Origin: Rhodospirillaceae bacterium | GTDB taxonomy: Bacteria > Pseudomonadota > Alphaproteobacteria > SP197 | NCBI GenBank assembly: GCA_002722885.1 | Contig: PBNE01000006.1 | Coordinates: 147,690-211,689 of the forward strand | Reading direction: 5' to 3' | DNA: 64,000 nucleotides | Part shown: one piece after another, positions 8,373 through 18,534 of the stretch | Layout of the letters: every line of letters begins with the position of its first letter | Position numbering within the stretch: the stretch's first letter is position 1 | The notes under the pieces: generated by a model | What the model saw: only the letters and a program-made list of their open reading frames with translations | What the model was told of the DNA's origin: nothing | Database searches by the model: none | Translations under genes and position numbers: made by a program

Positions 8373-10613
8373 TCAGAAGGGTGCGGGATCGCAGAACCGC
8401 CGGATCACATTGGACGTCAGAACGGCTATGGTGTTCTGGAAGTTGTTGCAGGGAAGGGCCGAGACATAGGTGATGGAGCCGGTCGCAAAGACCGCGCCGC
8501 CTTGGGCAGTCTCGAAGAACATCATGTCAGCGCGAATCTGCGGGTTGATCGAGCCATGGATGCGCGGGTGCATGTGGCCGATCTCCTCGTTGACCAGAAG
8601 CACGGTGTCGGAGTGGTCGAAGCTCGAAGCCACCACCAGCGCATGGGGAGGCGTACCCCGTTCGGGGTTGGCGCAGTCAAGCTCCCAGCCTGCCGCGCCG
8701 CCGCCCAACAGCCCGGTGTCGCCCACGAGATCGCCGTCGATGCCCTCGAACATCCAGGCGGCACGCGGGTCACGGCCCTGCTTGGTGATCCGGTAGGGAC
8801 TCGACCAGTCAAAGCCTTGGGCGATGAAGCCATTGCCGACGAGCTTGTTGGGCGCCCGCCCGGCATGCCACCACAGGCCGCCCATCTCGCCGGTGAAACT
8901 CATGTAGTATTCGCCGGGTTCGGCAATCCACGAGCGGGAACCGTCCTCGGCTCGGCGCATCTCGATCACACCGGGTTTGTCGGGATTATAGGCGACACGC
9001 CAGTAGAAGCCGTTGCCGCCCATATACATCAGCCGTCCGCCCTGGCCGGTGAACGCCTCATAGGCATCGAGCATCCGGGTCGAGGTGTACTCGGGATGGC
9101 TCATGGTCATCACGCAGGGCCACTGCTTCAGCAGATCGACGCCTTCGCGGTCGATGTCCTCATCGGTGATCATGTCGTAGGCGATGTCTTCATGCTCCAG
9201 CCAGGCGATCAGGTGCATGTCGGCGGAAAGCTGCCAGAGCGAGTTGTGCGTCGGTGAGAAGTTTACGACCGGGCGAAGGCGCGAGCTGTAGTGCGGGCCC
9301 GACCCATCCGCGTGCAGGCCATACATCGACATGCCGATCTCGGGATGATCGTTCTGATACAAATCGTCGGGTCCCATGCGGGCGACGCGGTTGAACTGGA
9401 AGTCGTAGCCGGGATCGAACGTTTCATCGATGTTGGCATAGGCGAGATAGCTGGCATCGGGCATCACGACGCAGAGCGGTGCAGTGGTCTCGCCTTTCCG
9501 AGGCCGCACGACAAAGGGCACAAACTCGGCCACGCTGCCCTCACGCTCCAGCTTCGCTGCATAGAGGCCGCTGCGGACATCAGCTGGAAGGGTGGCCTCG
9601 ATGTCGGTCTCCCAGCCGCAGTCGTAGATCGCGTCTTCCACGACATAAAGCGCACCCCACTGTTCCGGGGCATCGGTCCAGCGATGTTGCGTCGTGTCCC
9701 AGTTGTGGCCGGTCTTGGCGCGCATCGGCAGGTTGACGGCTTCGCCATCGATGCCGTTGCCAGAGATATCGGCCAAGCGGTCGGTTGAGATGTCGATCGA
9801 AAAATCCCAGGCAATCACCACGCGGTCTTTCAGGCCCTCGGGCATGGGGCCTGTGGTCAGGGCCATAACTTCATCGTCGCCGAGCAGGCCGTGGCTGACG
9901 ACCGGCCGTTCCAGCTTGCCGTTGACATGGCCGCCCGGGAACCAGGGCGTGATGTTGTCGCGGTGGTTGTAGGCGCCCGCCATGAAGGCCGCGGTGTGAT
10001 TGTGCGGCGAGGCCACGGTCGAACCATCGGCGGTGGCCTCACAGCGCTCAGGGAGCGTGGCGTGAGGTTGGATCATCCGCTGGACGATGCGCAGCTCCTT
10101 CGTGTCGGCATCATAGCTGCCGGCCAGCAGATACCACTGGCGTGCGATCAGGGGCTCCGGTGCGGCGACGCGGGCGGTGGTGTGGTCGTTGCCGTCGCCG
10201 ATGAAGAAACAGGCATGGCCGTCGCCGTTGGTGAAGAGGCCCCAGCCGTGTTCGGTCGACTCGTCGAACTTGGAAACGATGGATTTCCAAGGCCGCTCCG
10301 GAGTCGTCGGCCAGAACAGGATCTGGACCGTGAAACTCTCCAGCGTCTCGAAGGCCGCATGATGCGGGGCGATGCCGTGAGAGCCGGGGAAGATGCGCTG
10401 GTGCCGCGCCGGGTAACGGCCGTTGGCGGCAAGGTCGACGGTTTCGTCGCGGTAACCGGGGCCGGCGGGTTGATTATCGCCCGACAGCAGGCGCACGATG
10501 GTGGCCCCGAACTGATCGGGCCCGCCCTCGTCGCAATTGACCCTAATGGCGATGGTATCGCCGGGTTCCACCGAGATCTTGTCGGCATAAGCGCCCAGTG
10601 TCTTGACCTGCAT
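8373..10613 (-). CDS. N,N-dimethylformamidase large (beta) subunit-like protein with LamG-like region
   Basis: 746 aa; LWQLSADMHLIAWLEHEDIAYDMITDEDIDREG.DLL and TMSHPEYTSTRMLDAYEAFTGQGGRLMYMGGNGFYWR motifs. Confidence 0.8.
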   Translation of the reverse strand: MQVKTLGAYADKISVEPGDTIAIRVNCDEGGPDQFGATIVRLLSGDNQPAGPGYRDETVDLAANGRYPARHQRIFPGSHGIAPHHAAFETLESFTVQILFWPTTPERPWKSIVSKFDESTEHGWGLFTNGDGHACFFIGDGNDHTTARVAAPEPLIARQWYLLAGSYDADTKELRIVQRMIQPHATLPERCEATADGSTVASPHNHTAAFMAGAYNHRDNITPWFPGGHVNGKLERPVVSHGLLGDDEVMALTTGPMPEGLKDRVVIAWDFSIDISTDRLADISGNGIDGEAVNLPMRAKTGHNWDTTQHRWTDAPEQWGALYVVEDAIYDCGWETDIEATLPADVRSGLYAAKLEREGSVAEFVPFVVRPRKGETTAPLCVVMPDASYLAYANIDETFDPGYDFQFNRVARMGPDDLYQNDHPEIGMSMYGLHADGSGPHYSSRLRPVVNFSPTHNSLWQLSADMHLIAWLEHEDIAYDMITDEDIDREGVDLLKQWPCVMTMSHPEYTSTRMLDAYEAFTGQGGRLMYMGGNGFYWRVAYNPDKPGVIEMRRAEDGSRSWIAEPGEYYMSFTGEMGGLWWHAGRAPNKLVGNGFIAQGFDWSSPYRITKQGRDPRAAWMFEGIDGDLVGDTGLLGGGAAGWELDCANPERGTPPHALVVASSFDHSDTVLLVNEEIGHMHPRIHGSINPQIRADMMFFETAQGGAVFATGSITYVSALPCNNFQNTIAVLTSNVIRRFCDPAPF

Positions 10614-10778
10614 GATTCGTCCCCTCTGTCTGTCTCAGACTGCGACAGAGGCGAACGCCGTTCAACTCCGGGCACACGCGTTTGGCGCCCCGGATAACCA
10701 TTTCTCATGTCTGGCATGACTGAGCCTCGCTTGCCCCTCCAGTAGGCCCGCTCTACAGCAGATGTGGGGAGCACAACC

Positions 10779-11921
10779 ATGTCGGAGAAGATGCCCGTCC
10801 GGGCGATGTCGATCTGCGTGATGAGCACTGTGTCCGTCACCGTGACCATGGGCATCACGCTGCCCTTCCTCGCGCTGGTGCTCGACGGTTGGGGTGTCGA
10901 TCCCTGGATCAACGGGCTGAGTGCCGCATCCCAGATGATCGCCGTTCTGTTTCTGGCAATCTTCGGCCCGCGCTTTATGGCGCGCTTCGGCACCAAGAAG
11001 GTGATCGGCTTCGGTCTGGCTGGCGTGGCGGTTTCGCTTATTCTGTTGCCAATTTTCCCGAATGTCTGGCTATGGTTTCCGATCCGCTTCCTGCTCGGCT
11101 TTTCGTCTGAGATGGTCTGGACCGCGGGCGACGTCTGGATCAACCAGCTTGCGCCTGAGAAGAAGCGCGGTCGCATCATCGGGCTGACCGGGTTCTTCCA
11201 GCACGGCGGCTTTGCCGTCGGGCCAATTCTTCTCGCATTCCTGGGAACAGAGACCTGGGTGCCGCTCTACATCGGCATCGGCATCGTGCTGATGGGGCTT
11301 CTGCCGCTGGGTCTGACCGGTCCTGCCGCGACCTTCGCTGGCCACGAGGCCTCGGCGCGCATTCTGCATTTCCTCAAGGTTGCACCAGGCCTGATGATCG
11401 CGGGTTTTATGTTCGGTCTGATCGACAGCGCCACGCTGTCGCTGTTGCCGGTCTACGGCCTGCGCAAGGATCTGAGTTCTGAGCTGGCTGAAGCCATGCT
11501 CAGCATCTTCGTGATTGGCGCCATGATGGGTCAGATTCCCATGGGCGTCCTGGCCGAGCGCTTCGGTGCGCGGAAGCTCATCCTGTGTGGTGCGTGTCTG
11601 TCGCTGGTCTGCATGCTGGCGATGCCCTGGACCATCACACACTCGGTCCTGATCTTTCCGATTCTGGCCCTGCTCGGCGCCGGGCTGGGAACCTTCTACA
11701 CCGTCGCGCTGGTCGATATGGGTAGCCGGTTCAAGGGTGGCGCCCTGATCGGCGTGACAACGAGCTTCATGTTCCTGTGGGCGACCGGCAGTGTGATCGG
11801 GCCCGGCATCTCCGGCATTGCCATCGAGCTAGGCGGCCCCGACGCCATGCCGCTGACCGGCGCCGTGCTGACACTAGCCTTCATCGGTCTTCTGATCTGG
11901 CGCATTCGCAAGGAAGGCTAG
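10779..11921 (+). CDS. MFS transporter
   Basis: 12-TM pattern; FGPRFMARFGTKKVIG loop; start taken at MSEKMPVRAMS. Confidence 0.85.
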   Translation: MSEKMPVRAMSICVMSTVSVTVTMGITLPFLALVLDGWGVDPWINGLSAASQMIAVLFLAIFGPRFMARFGTKKVIGFGLAGVAVSLILLPIFPNVWLWFPIRFLLGFSSEMVWTAGDVWINQLAPEKKRGRIIGLTGFFQHGGFAVGPILLAFLGTETWVPLYIGIGIVLMGLLPLGLTGPAATFAGHEASARILHFLKVAPGLMIAGFMFGLIDSATLSLLPVYGLRKDLSSELAEAMLSIFVIGAMMGQIPMGVLAERFGARKLILCGACLSLVCMLAMPWTITHSVLIFPILALLGAGLGTFYTVALVDMGSRFKGGALIGVTTSFMFLWATGSVIGPGISGIAIELGGPDAMPLTGAVLTLAFIGLLIWRIRKEG

Positions 11922-11943
11922 ATCGTTACCAGAGCGTTGAGAG

Positions 11944-12924
11944 ATGGACGCAGACATCACACCAGCCCAGCGTCGCCGTGGCCTCATCGCGTGCATCGCG
12001 GCGAGCATGACCGTTACCCTGACGATGGGTCTGACATTGCCGTTCATGGCGAACTAGCTTGAGAACCAGAATGTCCCAGGCTGGCTGAACGGGCTCAGCG
12101 CCTCGGTCCAGATGATGGCCGTGTTGTTTCTGGTTCCCTTTGCGCTGCGCCTGATGAAGCGGTTCGGTCTGCTGCCGGTCGTCGCCACGGGCATCGTCGG
12201 CATGGCCCTCAGTCTCGCGCTGATCCCGCTTTTTCCCAATGCCTGGCTCTTGTTCCCGATCCGCTTCCTGCTCGGATTCTGCGGCGAGCTGGTGTTCACC
12301 GCAGGCGACGTCTGGCTCAATCAGCTGGCAGAGGAGAAGAACTGCGGCAAGACGCTCGCCATCGCCGGGGTATTCCAGCATGCCGGCTTTGCGATCGGAT
12401 CTCTGGTCATCGGGCTCGTCGGCACGAAGAGCTGGATGGCGCTCTACATCGGGATGGCGGCTGTCACCCTGGGTCTGATCCCACTTTGCTTCGGTCGTGG
12501 CACCGGCCAGGCGATCGAGGGTGAGCACCGCGCGCGCATTTTCTACTTCTTCCGCGTCGCGCCGGTCCTGATGGTGGCGGGCCTGATGTTCGGATTGATC
12601 GATGAATTCATTCTGGCGCTGCTGATGCTTCTGGTGCTGCCCTTCATCGTGACGAACAGCGTGCTCAGCACGCTGTTCGTCACGATGGGTGAACGGTTCA
12701 AGGGCGGTGAGCTGGTCGATATCACCACGAGCTTCATGTTCCTTTAGGCCTTCGGCGCCTTTGTAGCGCCCGGCATGTCGGGGCTGGCGATGGAGTTTGG
12801 CGGACCCGATGGCATGCCGGTGCTCGCTGCGCTGTTGAGTGTGTTGTTCCTCGCTCTGCTGATCCACGAAACCCGCAAGGCTGCCAGAGCAGCCGGTCAG
12901 CCTGCCTCAAAGGCGGCTGACTAG
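11944..12924 (+). pseudogene. MFS transporter pseudogene, tandem paralog of the upstream gene
   Basis: One continuous frame with two internal TAG codons (12055-12057, 12745-12747) and missing middle helices relative to 10779..11921. Confidence 0.85.
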
Positions 12925-14237
12925 AGACCCGAGCGCGCCATGTAGGCCCGGTTCAACGGGCTGGCCGGTTTGCGGGCGAAACGCTCGGCGGTGAGCGCCT
13001 GGGCCGTGCTGCGGTCGCCGGCGGCAAGGGCTGCCTCCAGCAGGGTCAGTCCGATCACATCGCGCTGTGCGTGGCTGCCGCCCATGACCTGGGTGCTGTA
13101 ACGTACGGGCACCAATGCGGCGATAGCGTCACCATAGCGTTTCTGGGCGAAGGCTTGGATTCCCCGGCACACGGGCAGGCCCACGGCACGGGTGGCAAAG
13201 GCGTTGGAGTCCTTGCCTTTGGCCACAGCCTCGAGCTTGAGCAACAGGTCAGCCTGGCCCTGTTCGTCGCCACAGGCGGCCAGGGTCATCATCGCGTGCA
13301 TGTCCGAGAAGGCAAAGACACTATCGTCGACGCGATCCTGCCAATAGGGCAGCAGCTCGTCCCACCGGCTCGTGACGTCGACCTCGAAGAGCGTCAGGCG
13401 CCAGAGCAGGGCGGCGCAGTCGCGCATGTCGCTGACATAATCGTCCTTGGGCTGGAACATCGCGGAGTCATAAAGGCTCAGAGCCTCGGCATAGTCGCCC
13501 GCCTCGACATGCAGAAGCGTGGTGTGCCACGTGTTGTGGACCGCAAACACACCGTCCTTCCAGTGGTCCCAGGTGCGGTTCATCCAGTCCATGCCGTCGT
13601 GCAGGCGGCCTTCCATCTCGTAGACATGGGCTACGGCATGCACGGCCCAGGCGTCGCGGTTGTCGGTCTCCCAAGCATAGATGCCACGCTCTTCGGCACG
13701 CGGGTAATCGCCGTCCTCTTCCAGCACAAAAGCGTCCATGCCCGTGATGAAGCTGAAGCCGGGAACGCCGGCATCCCAGAACGGCAGAACCCGCGCAATG
13801 CGATCGCGCATCTGGCGTGTGTCGCCCAGCAGGAAGTCGACAAAATGTGCGGCGTGCAGCGCATAGGTATCGCGCGGATAAGCAGCCAGCACATGATCGT
13901 AGCATGCCTGAGTGCCGGGCCAGTCGCCCCGGTACCAGGCATTCAGGGCCGCGATATGGCCCCGCTCGCGATCGTTGGCGCGCGGCGCCAGGCCGTTCAG
14001 GGTCTCGAGCCGTTCGGCAACCTTCGGCCGGTTGCGGCCGTCGGTGGCCATAAGGTTGCCGGCGGCATGGAAGCAGTGGCCCATGATGAAGTCGGCGTCG
14101 GCCTCCAGCGCGGCATCGACATGCGGATAGGGGTCTTCGTTGAAGGTCTGGAAGAGATCCAGCGCGCGCTCCCAGACCGCCAGGGCGTCGGCGTTGTCGG
14201 TGGAATGGGGGCAGCCGTGTTCGTCGACCAGACTCAT
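12921..14237 (-). CDS. Tetratricopeptide repeat protein 38 (TTC38) family protein
   Basis: 438 aa; HAVAHVYEMEGR..DGMDWM, NTWHTTLLHVEAGDYAEAL. Confidence 0.8.
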   Translation of the reverse strand: MSLVDEHGCPHSTDNADALAVWERALDLFQTFNEDPYPHVDAALEADADFIMGHCFHAAGNLMATDGRNRPKVAERLETLNGLAPRANDRERGHIAALNAWYRGDWPGTQACYDHVLAAYPRDTYALHAAHFVDFLLGDTRQMRDRIARVLPFWDAGVPGFSFITGMDAFVLEEDGDYPRAEERGIYAWETDNRDAWAVHAVAHVYEMEGRLHDGMDWMNRTWDHWKDGVFAVHNTWHTTLLHVEAGDYAEALSLYDSAMFQPKDDYVSDMRDCAALLWRLTLFEVDVTSRWDELLPYWQDRVDDSVFAFSDMHAMMTLAACGDEQGQADLLLKLEAVAKGKDSNAFATRAVGLPVCRGIQAFAQKRYGDAIAALVPVRYSTQVMGGSHAQRDVIGLTLLEAALAAGDRSTAQALTAERFARKPASPLNRAYMARSGL

Positions 14238-15040
14238 GGGGCGGGCTTTCCGTCGACCAGGATGGTACCGACACGTTCGGGGTAGAAGCAGAGGTATCCG
14301 CCGATCCGGCGGACCTCATCGACGGGTTCGGGGTAGTACCAGACCACGTCCTCGATCGTCACCCCACCCGCCGTTATGTGATGATAGCTGGCGGTGCCCT
14401 TGTAGGGATAGCCGGTCCTGAGTTCAGACGGGAACAGGGCCGCCGCTGCGACATCCTCACGCGGAATGTAATAGCGCGGCCGGTCTCCGGTCTCGAACAG
14501 AAACCGGGCCCTTGTCGTCCTCGCGATCGTTTCGCCCCCGGCAATGACTTCGACCGGGCGGTGACTTTCCACGATGTCGATCCTGACGTGGGGATCGCGG
14601 GCGTGGATGAAGACCTCTTCGTCTTCCTCGTGCCAGCGATCGAGTTGATTCCAGTAGAAGGCGAGCCAGCCGGAGATCGCGGCGGCCTCGTCATAGGGTG
14701 CTTCATAGCTCCACACCGCGTTCTCCGCCTCGCGGCCGTCGGCGCGGAGCGTGTAGTAGCTGGTATGGCCCTTGAACGGACAAAGGGTGCTGTGATCGGT
14801 AAGGTTCATCAGCGTCATGTCGGCATCGTCGCGCGGCACATAATAGAGTGCGATGTGGCCGGTCTCGCACATCACCACCGCATTCTGTATGTCGAACACC
14901 GTGTGTCCGGCAAAGCTGGCGCGTATGCGCTTGGCACAGGGCACCAGAACGATGCGGTAGTCGGGGTCGTTCTGGTAGCCGGGCGCGGGGCCCGCACGGG
15001 TCCCGGGTGCGTGACGTTCGGCTGCAGGCGCGGTATCCAC
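14234..15040 (-). CDS. DUF427 domain protein with two tandem domains
   Basis: Two copies of the pattern: CPFKGHTSYYTLRADG..ENAVWSYEAP and YPYKGTASYHHITAGG..EDVVWYYPEP. Confidence 0.85.
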   Translation of the reverse strand: MDTAPAAERHAPGTRAGPAPGYQNDPDYRIVLVPCAKRIRASFAGHTVFDIQNAVVMCETGHIALYYVPRDDADMTLMNLTDHSTLCPFKGHTSYYTLRADGREAENAVWSYEAPYDEAAAISGWLAFYWNQLDRWHEEDEEVFIHARDPHVRIDIVESHRPVEVIAGGETIARTTRARFLFETGDRPRYYIPREDVAAAALFPSELRTGYPYKGTASYHHITAGGVTIEDVVWYYPEPVDEVRRIGGYLCFYPERVGTILVDGKPAP

Positions 15041-15109
15041 ACGTTCTCTCCGGCGGTGGTGTCGGTCTATGCTTACACTGCCTGACCCAGACCATTAAGG
15101 AACAAGACC

Positions 15110-16111
15110 ATGAGCGAAGACGACAGCGGTGTTCCCGACGCACGACGGAAAGCCTGGGGCGCCGTCTACAAGCCCCGTTACTCCGGTGTGGCCACCTTCA
15201 TGCGCCAGGACCTGCGCGAAGACCCGGAGACCTGGGACGGGATCGAGATCGGCCTGATCGGCGTGCCCTTCGACGGCGGTGTCACAAACCGCCCCGGTGC
15301 GCGCCACGGCCCGCGGGCCCTGCGCGACATGTCGACGCTGATGGGGCGCATCAATCATCACACCAAGGCGCGTCCCTACGACTGGGTGGTCAGCGCCGAC
15401 CTGGGCGATGTCATGATCGAGGGCGTCTATGAGCTCGATCGTGCCATCGACGACATTGAGAACTTCTACGCCAAGGTGGTGGCGGCCGGCATCATGCCGT
15501 TGACCGGCGGTGGCGATCATTCGATCACCCTGCCGATCATGCGCGCCATGTCTAAGCACATGGGCGAGCCAGTCGGCCTGATTCATTTCGACGCCCATTG
15601 TGATACCGGCCCGGAGCTCTTCGGCCACAAGCATCACCATGGCGGCCCGTTCAAGGTGGCCGTGGAGGACGGTGTTCTCGATCCCACACGCACAATACAG
15701 ATCGGCATCCGTGGTCCGGCCGAAGCCCTTTGGGACTTCAGCTATTCCAGCGGCATGACCGTGATCCACATCGAAGAGCTCTATGCCATGGGCATCGACG
15801 CTGCGATCGAACAGGCGCGCAAGGTCGTGGGAGACGGTCCGACCTATGTCAGCTTTGATGTCGACGGCATGGACCCGGTCTATGCGCCGGGCACGGGCAC
15901 TCCGGAGGTCGGCGGCTTCACGAGTTATGAAGCCCAGCAGATGCTGCGCGGTCTGCGTGGTATCAACATCGTCGGCGGCGACCTTGTCGAGGTTTCCCCG
16001 CCCTTCGACACGGCGGGCATCACGGCGCTCAACGGCATCCAGATGATGTGGGAGATTCTCTGTCTGATGGCTGAGAAGATCGGCGGAGAAAAGGGACGGC
16101 TGGACGATTAG
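15110..16111 (+). CDS. Agmatinase / ureohydrolase family
   Basis: GGDHSITLPI, HFDAHCDTG, SFDVDGMDP manganese-binding motifs. Confidence 0.9.
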   Translation: MSEDDSGVPDARRKAWGAVYKPRYSGVATFMRQDLREDPETWDGIEIGLIGVPFDGGVTNRPGARHGPRALRDMSTLMGRINHHTKARPYDWVVSADLGDVMIEGVYELDRAIDDIENFYAKVVAAGIMPLTGGGDHSITLPIMRAMSKHMGEPVGLIHFDAHCDTGPELFGHKHHHGGPFKVAVEDGVLDPTRTIQIGIRGPAEALWDFSYSSGMTVIHIEELYAMGIDAAIEQARKVVGDGPTYVSFDVDGMDPVYAPGTGTPEVGGFTSYEAQQMLRGLRGINIVGGDLVEVSPPFDTAGITALNGIQMMWEILCLMAEKIGGEKGRLDD

Positions 16112-16764
16112 TCCAGTTCGTCGTGGCTCACGGTCCACGGCTCCGCAGCACCATCGGCACACCAGGCACGCATGGCAGGCGGCGTCATCATAGCGTCAAC
16201 GTAGGCCTGTGAGACGGCATCGAGTCCGACCTCGTAGGTTACGAAGCGGCTGACGACGGTCGCATACATCGTATCGGCGGCACAGAACGCGCCGAACAGG
16301 AAGTCTCCGCCGGAGCCGTGACCGGTCCGGCAGGTGTTCCAGCGTTACTGCACACGGGCGATGTCCTTGAGGCAGCCGTCGGTGCGGCTGCGACCGGGCA
16401 GGCGCTTGCGAGTATTCATTGGCATGGCGTCACCCAGCGCGCCAAAGCCACCGTGCATCTCGTTGGCCGCGCTGCGGGCGACCGCGCGGGTCGCGAGATC
16501 GGCGGGCCAGACACCGGCATCGGGGTGCCGGTCATGGAGATATTCCATGATCGCCATGGTCTCCCAGACCGTGAGGTCGCCATCGACCAGGCACGGCACC
16601 TTCTTCGACGGCGAGACCTCGGCAATGGCCGCGTCCCAGTTCTCGTCGAACAGCGGGATCGGGCGTTCGTCGAAATCGAGGCCCAGAACCTTCATCAGAA
16701 TCCAGGGGTGCAGGGACCAGGACGAGTAGTTTTTGTTGCCGATGATCAGAAGAGGCGTGGTTAT
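16108..16764 (-). pseudogene. Glutathione S-transferase pseudogene
   Basis: Reverse strand reads (ATA)TTPLLIIGNKNYSSWSLHPWILMKVLG...CLKDIARVQ*RWNTCR...VSHDELD* in a single frame; no ATG start and an internal TAA. Confidence 0.8.
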
Positions 16765-17816
16765 GAAGGGGTGCCCAGTTCAACAGGAGGACGCGCCAGA
16801 TCCTCACGGATCAGGCGCTGGAAGAAGATGGTGCCGGGCTCCTTCTCTTCGGAGAGTTTGCCTGAGGTGTAAAGACCTGCGTCGAGGTTCTTCTGGACGC
16901 GTTCACACACGCCCATGTCCTCGGCAATCACGGTACGGGAATCGGCGACATAGTCATCGCCGAACTTTTCGTCGCCCTGCGGGACCCAGTAATAGGACTG
17001 GATGCGGACACGCCCTGAGCCGAGTGCTTCGACCTGTTCGACGTTGATCGCACGATCGGAGAAGTGCAGCAGCACGGCCGGGAACTTGTAGACCCAGAGC
17101 CCGTTGCCGGCACGAACATCACCGTCACCGTTGTAGCCGATGTCGAAACCGACGAAGCCACCGTTTTTGTAGGCCCGGATGTCGGCCGATGCGACGGCCT
17201 TGTTGAGGCCCTGATGCACAAAGGGCAGGTGATAACCCTCGCAGGAGTTGTCGCCATAGGCCTTCCAGTCGCAGGCGCCTTCGTAGGTCGTCAGCGAATG
17301 GAAGGTGAAATCGGGGATGGAGGGGTAGGGGTGGCTGAGCGTCGCGATGTCGCCCATCCAGGCATCGAGCGGTGGAGCCTCGGGGTCGAGGCAGATGAAT
17401 AGCAGGCCACGCCAGGTGTCGACCCGCACCGGGAACAGGCCGAACTTCGACTTGTCGAGGACGCCACTTTCGGGAAAGCCGGGTGCCGTGCGCAGGCTGC
17501 CGTCGAAGCCGTACATCCAGCCGTGATAAAGGCAACGCAGGGTCTGACAATGACCGCCTTCGTCATCGAACAGCGGGCCGGCGCGATGGCGGCAGACATT
17601 GTGGAAGGCACGCAACCCGCCATCGCGGTCGAGCACGGCAAAGACCGACCAGCCCGCGACATTGCCGGTGACATAGTCGCCAGGTTTGGCGAGCTGTTCG
17701 GCGCGGCCGATCAGGTGCCAGTGGCGTGCAAAGATATGGCGACGTTCCTTCTGGAACATCTCAGGCTCGCGGTACCAGGCGGCGGGCAGGGTATCGATCA
17801 GAGAGGTGGCGGTCAT
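16761..17816 (-). CDS. Rieske-type ring-hydroxylating oxygenase alpha subunit
   Basis: Rieske CRHRAG...CLYHGW and mononuclear-iron region CEGYHLPFVH. Confidence 0.88.
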   Translation of the reverse strand: MTATSLIDTLPAAWYREPEMFQKERRHIFARHWHLIGRAEQLAKPGDYVTGNVAGWSVFAVLDRDGGLRAFHNVCRHRAGPLFDDEGGHCQTLRCLYHGWMYGFDGSLRTAPGFPESGVLDKSKFGLFPVRVDTWRGLLFICLDPEAPPLDAWMGDIATLSHPYPSIPDFTFHSLTTYEGACDWKAYGDNSCEGYHLPFVHQGLNKAVASADIRAYKNGGFVGFDIGYNGDGDVRAGNGLWVYKFPAVLLHFSDRAINVEQVEALGSGRVRIQSYYWVPQGDEKFGDDYVADSRTVIAEDMGVCERVQKNLDAGLYTSGKLSEEKEPGTIFFQRLIREDLARPPVELGTPS

Positions 17817-17925
17817 GGCGGCTCCTTGGCGTCTTCGTCGCCGACCTCGGGCTTGGGATCAAGAGCGGAATTGTTTTGTAATATTTCATGCGTAATATAA
17901 AGGCGAATCGGAACAGGAGAAGCCG

Positions 17926-18534
17926 TTGCCCAAGGTTGTCGATCATGATGTCCGCCGTGAACAGGTCGCCGAAGCCACTTGGCGTGTCATCGGTCGTGAC
18001 GGCCTCGACGGCGCGACCTTGCGTGAGATCGCGCGGGAGGCGGGCTTCAGCACGGGCGTGATCCAGCACTACTTTCTCGATCGCGATGACCTCCTGGCCT
18101 TTGCGGCCGGGCAAATCGCCGAGCGTGCCGGCCAGGGCATCGCGCAGGCCCAATCCGAGCTTGCGCCTGGTCTGGTGCGATTGCGGGCGATGATGCTGAT
18201 CCTGGTTCCACGGGACCTCGAGTCAGCCCGGGTCTCGGCCCTGCTCAGCTTCTGGGCCCGTTCCGCCATCGATCCCGTGCACAACGCCATTCACAACCAG
18301 GCCTATGATGCGTTGCGGCGGACGGTGCGGATTGAAGTCGTCGCCGCGCAGGAAGCCGGCCAGATCGATGATCGGAGAGATCCCGCCGACATCGCTGACA
18401 GCCTGATCGCCTTTGGTGACGGCCTCTGCGTCCGCAGCACACTTGAACCCACCGCCTTTCCAGAAGACCGGCGTGAGCAGCTTATCGAAGGCATGCTCAT
18501 CGCTCTGGCCCCATCCCGGAGGACAGACTCATGA
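17926..18534 (+). CDS. TetR family regulator (BetI-like)
   Basis: N-terminal HTH EATWRVIGRDGLDGATLREIAREAGFSTGVIQHYFLDRDDLL. Confidence 0.85.
   Translation: MPKVVDHDVRREQVAEATWRVIGRDGLDGATLREIAREAGFSTGVIQHYFLDRDDLLAFAAGQIAERAGQGIAQAQSELAPGLVRLRAMMLILVPRDLESARVSALLSFWARSAIDPVHNAIHNQAYDALRRTVRIEVVAAQEAGQIDDRRDPADIADSLIAFGDGLCVRSTLEPTAFPEDRREQLIEGMLIALAPSRRTDS

Noticed and set aside
11926-12867. 313-aa minus-strand ORF spanning the MFS pseudogene
   Set aside because: Shadow frame rich in Q/H/E/R; the plus strand retains clear MFS homology with defined lesions
11944-12924. Amber (TAG) recoding or pyrrolysine use in the second MFS copy
   Set aside because: Other genes in the window use TAG as a normal stop (e.g. 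the adjacent MFS gene at 11921 and agmatinase), and the copy also carries internal deletions, so pseudogenisation is the simpler reading
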